Source: Mageeibacillus sp. UBA5734 (lineage in GTDB: Bacteria > Bacillota > Clostridia > Saccharofermentanales > UBA5734). From it: 15,702 bases of DNA. Shown piece after piece: positions 6,879 to 14,247 of the stretch. The notes below the pieces were generated by a model. That model was not told the DNA's origin. It saw only the letters and a program-made list of their open reading frames with translations, and ran no database searches. Every line of letters begins with the position of its first letter. Position 1 is the first letter of the stretch. The DNA lies in NCBI GenBank assembly GCA_002419365.1, contig DIGA01000042.1, positions 1-15,702 of the forward strand, given 5' to 3'. A program made the position numbers and the translations under genes.

Positions 6879-9235
6879 TGCCGTTCTCCAACATAAGCCC
6901 GCATCCGGCTCTGAATGGCAGCTGCAGTCTCGGCAGCAGATTTGTTACCAGCAAAAAAGCCCTGTGTCTCTTCACTGATCAGCTGATACGCTTTCTCGTC
7001 ATAGGCATAGACCGTATCCGCCTGGGACAGGATAGCTGTGACGGCATCGACATCAGCCTGGGTCACTTTGGCGCCATACCACCAGCCCATGTCGGACGAC
7101 TTGACATCGCCTTCCGGGAAAGGCTGCTCCTGGCCATACTGGGCCGTGTCAGCGATAGCCTTGGCGCCTGCTTTGGCAAGGCTGCTTTTGCGGATCGGGA
7201 AACCTTCGTAATTGGCAATCACCTGGTCCTGCAAGGCTTCACTCAGATAGAATTTGAAGAAATCCCAGATGATGTCCTGGTTCTTGCTGGTGGCTGCCAT
7301 GGCCAGGGCAGAATAGGCATTGAGCATCGGGCCACTGCGCTGCTGGGACGGCAGGCCCAGCATGACCGCCTCGCCTTTGAAGGTCTGGTTATAGGAGCTG
7401 TAATCTTCAAAACGGCTCATCCAGACCATCTGCAGGGCTGGTCCGCTCGTTTCTCCATCCACCGGCATCGGCTCGACCCAACCATCCTGATACTGGTTGG
7501 GATCAATGCCATATTTCTTGGCGAATTCCAAAAGCTGGATGAAATCTGGCGAGTCGAAATTTGCCAGGCCTTTTTCGGTATCGATATAGGCATTGAGATT
7601 GCCCATCAGGAGCATGTTAAGGATGCCATCTCCGGGCATCTGGTAGAAAAGTGTCGATGGATCTGGCTGCTGTTCGACAAAGGATTGGAATTCCTGGACC
7701 GTCCAGCCGGTCCGGTCGCCGACCAGGGATCGCGAACTCATGATGCCAGTCAGGCCGACGGCATTCGTCAGGGTGTACAGCTTGCCATTGATCGAAGACG
7801 CCCGGAAGACATTTTCCAGGAAGAGCGAAGAGTCAAATTCCTTGTCCTTGGCCATTTGTTCACCCAGATCTACCAACAGGCCCTTGCTGGCATATTGCTG
7901 CCAGGGCAATTGGCCCGTCATCAGGATATCGGGCATTTTACCGGCCAGGATATCGGCATTGATCTTGGTGATGGCATCTTCGTAGGCGGTCGGCTTGCTG
8001 TAATCAATGTTCTCGTTGTAGTCGACTACGGTGAAACGCACATCTGGTCGCACTTTGCGGTATTCGATGATCGCCTTTCGCAGGCCTTCGTTGATCCAGA
8101 AGGCCCCGATCGAGACATTGGTTTTCTCGACAGCGGACTGGTCAGCAGACTTGGTCAATTTCAAAAGCTTGAAGACTGGATTCTGCGGCACTTCCCCGTT
8201 GTAAGGCATGCCACCATTGTCGGGGTAGATGGTCTCGCCGAAATAGAAGCTGCCGTCGGGTGCAGCCACCCAGAGGTAGGAGAGATTGTTGCGATTGACA
8301 TCGAGATCGAGCCAGCTTAAAAGTTTGACGACTTTGCCGGCTGCTTCATCATAGCGCGACAGGTACTGGTATCCATTCAGGTAATAGGATCCGTCACTGC
8401 CATAAATCGGCGTGGTGTTGAAAAGCTGCGGTGGCAAAGCCAGGTCGGCGACCTTGGTTCCAGTTGCCAGATCGACTTCCTGACTCACCATGCTGCCTTC
8501 CTGGGTATAGTAGCTGACACCGTAATGGCCGTTTTTGAGAAACAAGGTCGATGAGACATATACATTCTGTCCGTCGAGCTTGTATTCACCCTTCTTGTTC
8601 CCGTCAAAATCGATCAGTCTGATGGAGTTGTTGTACACCAGCAGGAGATGGCCGTCTGGGGTGGCCTGGATGTTGTTGAGATATTCCACGGTGCTGCCGT
8701 CATTTTTTGCTTCAAACAGAAGCAGCGTTTTCTGGACCTGGCCGGTGCTGTCCATCTGGTACAGGTTGCGGACAGATTTCATCGGATCCGAGTAGTCGGT
8801 AGCCGTGACCAGGAGGGAGCCGGACGGTCCGGCAAAAACGCCATCGAGGTAGGCGGTGGAAGGCTCTGCGGGATCGGTCATCAGGCCAGGGACGGCATCC
8901 AGTGGTACCGTCCCAAGCAGCTGGCCCTCCGGGCTGATCCGGACCAGGCTATTGACACCCATGTTGTCGCTGGCCAGGGCGATGATCTCGCCATTGGCCC
9001 AGATGATCGACTGGACATAGCTGTACTGGTCACCGATTTCATACTCGATGACGTCATAGATGGCGAGCTCAGCCAGGTCTGGATCAATGGCCGGCTTTTT
9101 ATTGCAACCAGCGAGCTGGAGCACCAGCGGCACAACCAGTACGAGCAGCAAGGCGAAGCTGATCAGGCGTCGCAGCGGGAGTGCAGCGGTCCGGCAGGCG
9201 GCCGGATGGGTCTGGGCGGAAATCGTTGTTTTCAT
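6875..9235 (-). CDS. Large lipoprotein: propeller-like domain fused to an extracellular solute-binding domain
   Basis: Membrane-anchored lipoprotein of 786 residues, nearly twice the size of a usual sugar-binding protein. A hydrophobic signal (about 22-42) ends in the lipobox LAGC, with lipidated C44. Residues about 60-365 contain repeated strands of the type GQLLGTVPL, GHLLLVYNNSIRLIDFDG and GSYYLNGYQYLSRYD, suggesting a beta-propeller. From about 375 the sequence is a family-1 solute-binding protein (INEGLRKAIIEYRKVRPDV, INADILAGKMPDILMTG, and ALAMAATSKNQDIIWDFFKF). The ATG at 9235 has AAGGAGGAG upstream and overlaps the previous stop by ATGA. It probably captures a sugar or oligosaccharide for the MalFG-type permeases of the same cluster; the ligand is unknown. 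Other members with an N-terminal propeller occur in Clostridia, as far as I recall. Confidence 0.88.
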   Translation of the reverse strand: MKTTISAQTHPAACRTAALPLRRLISFALLLVLVVPLVLQLAGCNKKPAIDPDLAELAIYDVIEYEIGDQYSYVQSIIWANGEIIALASDNMGVNSLVRISPEGQLLGTVPLDAVPGLMTDPAEPSTAYLDGVFAGPSGSLLVTATDYSDPMKSVRNLYQMDSTGQVQKTLLLFEAKNDGSTVEYLNNIQATPDGHLLLVYNNSIRLIDFDGNKKGEYKLDGQNVYVSSTLFLKNGHYGVSYYTQEGSMVSQEVDLATGTKVADLALPPQLFNTTPIYGSDGSYYLNGYQYLSRYDEAAGKVVKLLSWLDLDVNRNNLSYLWVAAPDGSFYFGETIYPDNGGMPYNGEVPQNPVFKLLKLTKSADQSAVEKTNVSIGAFWINEGLRKAIIEYRKVRPDVRFTVVDYNENIDYSKPTAYEDAITKINADILAGKMPDILMTGQLPWQQYASKGLLVDLGEQMAKDKEFDSSLFLENVFRASSINGKLYTLTNAVGLTGIMSSRSLVGDRTGWTVQEFQSFVEQQPDPSTLFYQMPGDGILNMLLMGNLNAYIDTEKGLANFDSPDFIQLLEFAKKYGIDPNQYQDGWVEPMPVDGETSGPALQMVWMSRFEDYSSYNQTFKGEAVMLGLPSQQRSGPMLNAYSALAMAATSKNQDIIWDFFKFYLSEALQDQVIANYEGFPIRKSSLAKAGAKAIADTAQYGQEQPFPEGDVKSSDMGWWYGAKVTQADVDAVTAILSQADTVYAYDEKAYQLISEETQGFFAGNKSAAETAAAIQSRMRAYVGERQ

Positions 9236-10563
9236 ATCGGGGTCTCCTCCTTGGCAGGCTTGCGCTTACGCAGCTGCTTGATGATCCGTAGCAGAGTGTC
9301 GCCCACTGGCTGGAGCCTGGTCCAGACCGACCGGGTATCCGGGAATGTCCGGCGCAGGGCAGACCAGCTGGTGGTGACCAAGTAAATGAGTTGGGGCAGG
9401 ACCAGGGTGGCTAGGATGGCGGCGAGCCAGTCCCTGCCGGATGGCACCCATTCGCCCCGTGTCCTGATGAAAAAATGGGCGATTGCCAGACCGGCCAGGG
9501 CAGACAAGCCGAGATGGATGGACAGCTGTCGCTTCCGGATGGCTGGCAAGTCGCGCAGCGAATAAAGGCTGAAGACCAGGACCAGCAGGGCTGCTCCTGC
9601 CAGCTGGGATAACAGGCTGGCCAGATCGAGTGCAGCCCGGGCAGCGTTTTCCCACCAGGGCAGGACGACAGCAGAATCCCTGACAACACGGCTGCCGACC
9701 GTGCGCCAGCTGGTCAGCAACGTGACCAGGCGGAGGCGGGCGTCGTGGTCGACCAGCTCGATTGCATCTGTCGTAATCCCGGCGCTGCCCAGGGCATCGC
9801 GCAGGAACTGCAGCCCCATGCCTGGGACGGGTTCAGGCAGGCGGACTTCATAGGCGGTGATGCTCAGCTTGGGATCGAGTTCACTCAGGGTCGCATAGGG
9901 GATAAATGCGTGTGCCTGGTCCGTACGGCTGAGCTGGCTCTGCCAGTTGTCCGGCAGCCGGACGACACCAGCCACCGTCAGGGTTTTGTCCTGGACTTTG
10001 ACCGTGAACCCAGTGATGTCAATCGCACCAAACAGCTGCCAGGCTGCCAGCTCATCGAGGACAATGCTGCGGGTGCTGAAGGCATCGTTCATGAGGAAAT
10101 TGCCGCTGAGCAGCTCCATGTTGCGAAATGCGGCAAAGCTGGCTCCGGAAATCCCTGTCAGAGGCATGCTCAGGCTGTTGCTGCCCTGGGTCAGGGTCTG
10201 GGTGGAGAATCCGGCATAGGCATCGACGATCTGGACTTGCTGCTCGAGCAGAGCCTGATTCAAAGCTTTGCGGATGGACTCGATGCTCCGCGGCTGTAAT
10301 CCGGGATTTTCTTCGCCAGTGGCTGCAGGCAGATAGACCGCAAAAGGGCGCACGGTGTTTTTTTTGGCAGTTTCAGGCAGGGCTCCGCGGGTGGTGAACA
10401 CCAGGGCCTGGAGAAACAGGAAGCTGGCGGTCAACACCAGCGTCGCCAACACCGCCAGACGCCAGGCCAGGCGTGATGAAGACAGGCTGCCTGCTGGCTG
10501 CCGGTTCATCTGGATCGCCTCGTCTGGTTCAGGCCAGAATCTGTCTTTTCGTGCATCTGCCAT
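9232..10563 (-). CDS. MacB/FtsX-like permease subunit with extracellular core domain
   Basis: Membrane protein of 443 residues with FtsX/MacB-like topology: one helix at about 34-56, a large external domain at about 60-305, then three helices at about 309-333, 348-366 and 379-397. The external domain matches the MacB periplasmic core pattern: FAAFRNMELLSGNFLMND (143-160), SIVLDELAAWQLFGAID (166-182) and LTVAGVVRLPDNW (195-207). Such proteins normally need a LolD/MacB-type ATPase and act in export or mechanotransmission; none is encoded here. The FtsX domain sequence is divergent, so assignment rests on topology and the core domain. The start at 10563 is 12 bases after the adaptor stop, with weak AAAGAG. 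ATG at 10509 with GAGG upstream is an alternative. It overlaps the lipoprotein gene by 4 bases. Confidence 0.75.
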   Translation of the reverse strand: MADARKDRFWPEPDEAIQMNRQPAGSLSSSRLAWRLAVLATLVLTASFLFLQALVFTTRGALPETAKKNTVRPFAVYLPAATGEENPGLQPRSIESIRKALNQALLEQQVQIVDAYAGFSTQTLTQGSNSLSMPLTGISGASFAAFRNMELLSGNFLMNDAFSTRSIVLDELAAWQLFGAIDITGFTVKVQDKTLTVAGVVRLPDNWQSQLSRTDQAHAFIPYATLSELDPKLSITAYEVRLPEPVPGMGLQFLRDALGSAGITTDAIELVDHDARLRLVTLLTSWRTVGSRVVRDSAVVLPWWENAARAALDLASLLSQLAGAALLVLVFSLYSLRDLPAIRKRQLSIHLGLSALAGLAIAHFFIRTRGEWVPSGRDWLAAILATLVLPQLIYLVTTSWSALRRTFPDTRSVWTRLQPVGDTLLRIIKQLRKRKPAKEETPI

Positions 10564-10575
10564 GGCTGGCTCTTT

Positions 10576-12225
10576 CTATTTGGTCGGCAGGACTCGGCTG
10601 CCTGCCTCGACCGGTTTGTTAGCGGCCGTCACGATCGGCATGCCCCAGTCCAGGGCACCACTGATCGCACTTCGGGTGCTGTCTGATTCCAGAACGGTGA
10701 CTGAGACGCGTTCCAGTGTATAGCGACTACCGAGCGGACCATTTTTCTGGCGCATGGCCAGGACAAAACTGCCGCTGGCATCCTGGCGGATGGCTGCATT
10801 GGGCACGATCATGTCATAGTTACGGCCTTGTTTGTAGATGTTGATGCTGACCTGCTGGCCGAGGGCGACCTCACCTTCGACATCGAAGACGAGTTGCTTG
10901 ACGACACCGGGCTGGTCCTTGTCCTCGCGGATTTCGCGCAGGATGGCCTGCGCCCAGCCGATGTTGCCCATGCTGACGTCAGCCCGGTCACCGATCACCA
11001 GCGCCTTGGCCTGCTCGGCCGGGATCGTCGCCCTCAGGTCATAGCGGGCCTGGGCATCGTCGATCACAGCGACGGCTTCGGTGGTGTTAATGGTTGCTCC
11101 AGCGGCCAGGGCGAGCTTGGAGATCCGGCCCTCGTAATCGGCCTTGATCTCATTGACCCCCTGGGTTGACTTGAATTGCTCGAACTTGGCGCGCTGGACC
11201 TCGAGATCGTTTTCGGCTTTGGTGATGGCGGTCTGGCGATCCTGGACAGCCAGGGAATCGGATTTCTTCGCGTCGGCCAATTCCTGGAGCCGTTCCGGAT
11301 AGGCTTCCTCTGCAGCTGTGAGGGCCTCCTGGGCGGCGATCACACCGGCATCGTCCGCACCTTCGTTGGAGGCTTTTTGAGCGGCCTTGAGCGAAGCTTT
11401 GACCGTGTCCAGGGCATCCTTGGCCGCGTCGTACTGATCCTGGGCTGTTTTGAGCAAATCTCTTTTTCCGACCTGGGTGTCATCACCATATAAAATCGCA
11501 GTGGCGGTATCGACCGCCGCCTCGGCAGCTGCAATCGCATCGGGGTCTGACGCCGGATCCGCTTCCAGAGCAGCCAACGCCGCCTCGGCAGCTGCTAATG
11601 CTGCCACTGCGGTGTTATATTCAGTTTTTGCGGTGGTCAGCGCAGCTTCTTTGATTTCCAAGGTCTCTTGTGCGAATTCCACGTCATCTTCCAAGCCACG
11701 TTCGGTCTTGATCAGCGCGACATAGGCCTGGTATTGAGCATCTTTGGCATCTTCCAGATTTTCCCTGGCATCCTCGATGGCCTTTGCAGCAGCTTTGACC
11801 GCCTTTTCCATAGCAGGCACAGACAGGCTCGCCGGCGTGCGCTTCATTTGCGCCAAAGCCAGCTCGGCATTTTCCAGCGCTTTTTCCATCTCGAGCAGCT
11901 CGACGCCTTCGGTGGGCTTGAGGGTGGCGATCACGTCGCCGACGAGGACGGGCGAGCCGACTTCGACCTTGACCTGGTCGACGATCCGTGGCGCACCGAA
12001 ATTGACCGTGTGCTGCAGCTGGGCGGAAATGGTTCCCTCAGCCTGGATCTGTCGGAACATCATGCCGGACTCGAAGTTTTTCACCTGGACGCGCGGCAGG
12101 GAATAATTGACGATCGTGTTGGAGAACAGCGTCAGGACAGCCATGCCAGCAAAAAAGAAAATTGTGGCGCGGCGCAGGAGACGGCTTTTGGTGGTGGCGG
12201 CGGTCTGTTCCATCGGTCGGGTCAT
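10576..12225 (-). CDS. HlyD/MacA-type membrane fusion (adaptor) protein with very long coiled coil
   Basis: Membrane-anchored adaptor of 549 residues, like B. subtilis YknX or E. coli MacA in layout. One N-terminal membrane helix (about 20-40) leads to the first half of a lipoyl-like domain (VNFGAPRIVDQVKVEVGSPV, near 74-93). An Ala- and Glu/Asp/Lys-rich helical hairpin follows from about 110 to 360. The second lipoyl half (ADYEGRISKLALAAGATI, 362-379), a beta-barrel region (RATIPAEQAKALVIGDRADV) and a C-terminal domain (MIVPNAAIRQDASGSFV) complete it. The hairpin of about 250 residues is much longer than in MacA-type adaptors. The tract at about 205-245 is strikingly Ala-rich. The start overlaps the MalG-type stop by ATGA, with only AAAGG directly before it, so coupling is likely. 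It would pair with the MacB-like permease encoded next. Confidence 0.87.
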   Translation of the reverse strand: MTRPMEQTAATTKSRLLRRATIFFFAGMAVLTLFSNTIVNYSLPRVQVKNFESGMMFRQIQAEGTISAQLQHTVNFGAPRIVDQVKVEVGSPVLVGDVIATLKPTEGVELLEMEKALENAELALAQMKRTPASLSVPAMEKAVKAAAKAIEDARENLEDAKDAQYQAYVALIKTERGLEDDVEFAQETLEIKEAALTTAKTEYNTAVAALAAAEAALAALEADPASDPDAIAAAEAAVDTATAILYGDDTQVGKRDLLKTAQDQYDAAKDALDTVKASLKAAQKASNEGADDAGVIAAQEALTAAEEAYPERLQELADAKKSDSLAVQDRQTAITKAENDLEVQRAKFEQFKSTQGVNEIKADYEGRISKLALAAGATINTTEAVAVIDDAQARYDLRATIPAEQAKALVIGDRADVSMGNIGWAQAILREIREDKDQPGVVKQLVFDVEGEVALGQQVSINIYKQGRNYDMIVPNAAIRQDASGSFVLAMRQKNGPLGSRYTLERVSVTVLESDSTRSAISGALDWGMPIVTAANKPVEAGSRVLPTK

Positions 12226-13160
12226 CCTTTCAGGCCGGAGTGCGTGATGCCTTCCACGAGGTATTGTTCACCATGGAAAAACATCAGGAGAGCGGGGATC
12301 ATGTACAGGGTCGAGGCGGCAAAAGCCAGGCCGATGTCGCCTTCATTGACTTTGACGAGGAAAACGGACAACGGGTGGGTCAGGGGATCGGACAGGAAAA
12401 TGATCGGTTGCTCGACCATGTTCCAGAAGTCGATGAAAACCAGGACAGCCAGCGAATACACCGCTGTGCGGCACATCGGCAGCAGGATTTTTGTAAAAAT
12501 GGCCCAGTGACCCGCCCCGTCGAGCTGGGCGACTTCGATGTAGTCGCGCGGGATCCGGCGCATGTATTTCGTGATCAAAAAGACGCTGAAAGTCGAAAAA
12601 AAGCCAGGCAGGATGATCGCCAGCGGATTGTCGAGCAGTCCAAACCATTCGGCAACGAGGTAGTTCGGCACCAGCGTGACCTGGAACGGCATCAGCATCA
12701 GGATGATGTAGGCAAAAAAAGTGATCTGGGCCAGGCGGCCTCGGAAACGGGTGAACGCGTAGGCGGCCAGGGCACCGACGAAAATCTGGCCGGCAACGAT
12801 CGGCAGGACGAGGAAAACGGAGTTCCAGAATTTGATCAGGTAGTCGGTGCTCTTGAACAGGATCTCGATGTATTGCTGTGCTGACACCAGGTCGGGGATC
12901 AGTTTGAAATGGGCGGTCGGCGCGATCCAGGGAAGTTCGGGCGCAGCAGGCATTTCCCAGGGATTGCGGGTCTTGTCAAACAGCATGCCGTAATTGGCGA
13001 TGATTTCCTCGCTCGACATGAAAGAGTTCAGGACTGTCATCACGATCGGAAAGACAAAGACCAGGGCCAGGACCAGAATCAGGCCACTCTTGACCAGGAT
13101 GGCGCCTTCGCGGACCAATCGGCGGCTGCTTTTGAAGTTCAACCGTCTCACCTTCATCAT
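12222..13160 (-). CDS. Carbohydrate ABC transporter permease, MalG type
   Basis: Second permease of a family-1 carbohydrate uptake (CUT1) transporter, in the cytoplasmic membrane; 312 residues. A first helix at about 25-46 is followed by an extracytoplasmic loop and then five helices. The EAA loop that docks the ATPase is clear at about 209-228 (YIEVAQLDGAGHWAIFTKIL). The extracytoplasmic loop between the first two helices (about 48-110) is longer than in many MalG proteins. The start ATG at 13160 shares one base with the previous stop (TGATG) and has GGAGGA 6 bases upstream. No ATPase gene is nearby; members of this class commonly use a shared MsmX/MsmK-type ATPase encoded elsewhere. Its partner is the MalF-type permease just upstream. 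Confidence 0.92.
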   Translation of the reverse strand: MMKVRRLNFKSSRRLVREGAILVKSGLILVLALVFVFPIVMTVLNSFMSSEEIIANYGMLFDKTRNPWEMPAAPELPWIAPTAHFKLIPDLVSAQQYIEILFKSTDYLIKFWNSVFLVLPIVAGQIFVGALAAYAFTRFRGRLAQITFFAYIILMLMPFQVTLVPNYLVAEWFGLLDNPLAIILPGFFSTFSVFLITKYMRRIPRDYIEVAQLDGAGHWAIFTKILLPMCRTAVYSLAVLVFIDFWNMVEQPIIFLSDPLTHPLSVFLVKVNEGDIGLAFAASTLYMIPALLMFFHGEQYLVEGITHSGLKG

Positions 13161-14035
13161 CAGGATTCCTCCAGGTCACGCCCGGAACGGCTTTCCACGA
13201 CAAAAAGAATGGCGATGATAGCCATCATGACCAGGGCCATGACGATCGCAGCAGCGGACAGTTTCTGGTAGTCGAGCGAGCGGAACATGTTGTTCATGTA
13301 ATGCTGGAGCATGTAGAGCACTTCAAAAGGATAGTCCCCGGCCAGCAGATAGGTTTCGCGGAAAATCTTGAAGGAATTGATGAAGGAAATGACCAGGGTG
13401 AACAGCAAGGTCGGGGTAAGGTACTTGAACGTGATGGCGCGGAAGCGCTGCCAGGCCGTGGCGCCATCCACACGGGCCGAATCGAGCAACTCGACGGGGA
13501 CAGTGTTGAGCGCGGCCAGGAACAGGACCATGTTGTAGCCGAGGTTTTTCCACAGGTACAGGCCGATGATGACGAAGCGGGCGCTGTCACTTTTGAGCCA
13601 GTCGACCGGGATGAATCCGAAATCAGCCAGTGAGGTGTTCAGGGCGCCATTGTAGCTGAAGACCACCTGCCAGACCAGGACGATCGAGGCAACCGGTACG
13701 AGCAGTGGCGACAGGAACAGCGAGCGCAGCTGACTCCTGGCCTTGAGCTTGCCATTGAGAATCATCGCCAGGACCAGTGACAGCCCAACAACCAGCGGCA
13801 GGCTGATGATTGAAAACAGCATGGTATTGCCCGCTGCCTGGAGATAGGCCTGGTTCTGGAACAGGTTGATGAAATTCCCCAGGCCGACAAAATTCATGAT
13901 GACCGGATTGTCGACCATTGCATACCAGATCACGAGCAAAAATGGGATAAAGAAAAACAGCGCCGTTCCCAGCAGGCTGGGCGCCATAAATATGGCCGCT
14001 GGCCAATCCCGGTGCAATTTTTCACGCAGCTTCAT
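13160..14035 (-). CDS. Carbohydrate ABC transporter permease, MalF type
   Basis: First permease of the CUT1-type sugar importer, membrane-embedded; 291 residues from the chosen start. The first helix (FMAPSLLGTALFFFIPFLLV) begins near residue 16, and about six helices are visible in all. The EAA ATPase-docking loop lies at about 184-205 (LLDSARVDGATAWQRFRAI). The ATG at 14035 is chosen because MKLREKLHRDW fits the usual start of the family and because the candidate promoter (-10 at 14142-14147) lies upstream of it. The earlier in-frame start at 14173 would precede that promoter. GGAG is 12 bases before the ATG, so the ribosome site is weak. This is the first gene of the seven-gene minus-strand cluster. 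Confidence 0.92.
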   Translation of the reverse strand: MKLREKLHRDWPAAIFMAPSLLGTALFFFIPFLLVIWYAMVDNPVIMNFVGLGNFINLFQNQAYLQAAGNTMLFSIISLPLVVGLSLVLAMILNGKLKARSQLRSLFLSPLLVPVASIVLVWQVVFSYNGALNTSLADFGFIPVDWLKSDSARFVIIGLYLWKNLGYNMVLFLAALNTVPVELLDSARVDGATAWQRFRAITFKYLTPTLLFTLVISFINSFKIFRETYLLAGDYPFEVLYMLQHYMNNMFRSLDYQKLSAAAIVMALVMMAIIAILFVVESRSGRDLEES

Positions 14036-14141
14036 TGATGTCCCACGCTCCGTTCGCGACCGATAACCGGTACTGGCCTTTTGACGGGATCGCCTGTGAA
14101 AAGTTCCCGGTAAATTGGGCTGGAAACAGCGGTCTGACAAT

Positions 14142-14173
14142 ATTTTAGCACAGTCCTGTGGGAAACTTGTCAA
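14142..14173 (-). promoter_or_regulatory. Candidate promoter of the seven-gene transporter cluster
   Basis: On the minus strand a perfect -35 TTGACA (14173-14168) is followed by an extended -10, TGCTAAAAT (14150-14142). The spacing is 20 bases, longer than the optimum, so the extended -10 may be the main determinant. It would give a leader of about 100 bases before the ATG at 14035. The 13-base string around the -10 is identical to that in front of lipB. Confidence 0.55.
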
Positions 14174-14195
14174 ACGGCAGCTTTTTGTTCACAAT
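14167..14195 (+). promoter_or_regulatory. Candidate promoter of fabV
   Basis: TTGTCA (14167-14172) and CACAAT (14190-14195) are 17 bases apart, a 5/6 and 4/6 match to the -35 and -10 consensus. The -35 box lies on the same bases as the divergent cluster's TTGACA, because TTGTCAA reads TTGACAA on the other strand. The fabV ribosome site (CCGGAGG, 14234-14240) lies about 40 bases downstream. Confidence 0.45.
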
Positions 14196-14247
14196 AGGGC
14201 ATAGATTCTTTGGTATTCAAACTATTTGCTTTTCCGGAGGCTTTGCC

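Noticed and set aside
7685..8320. Open frames on the plus strand inside the lipoprotein gene.
   Set aside because: They lie entirely within a clear lipobox solute-binding protein and show no ribosome site or recognised domain.
14036..14247. N-terminal extensions of the MalF-type permease and of fabV into the divergent region.
   Set aside because: Both extensions run through the candidate promoters and lack ribosome sites, and neither matches the usual start of its family.
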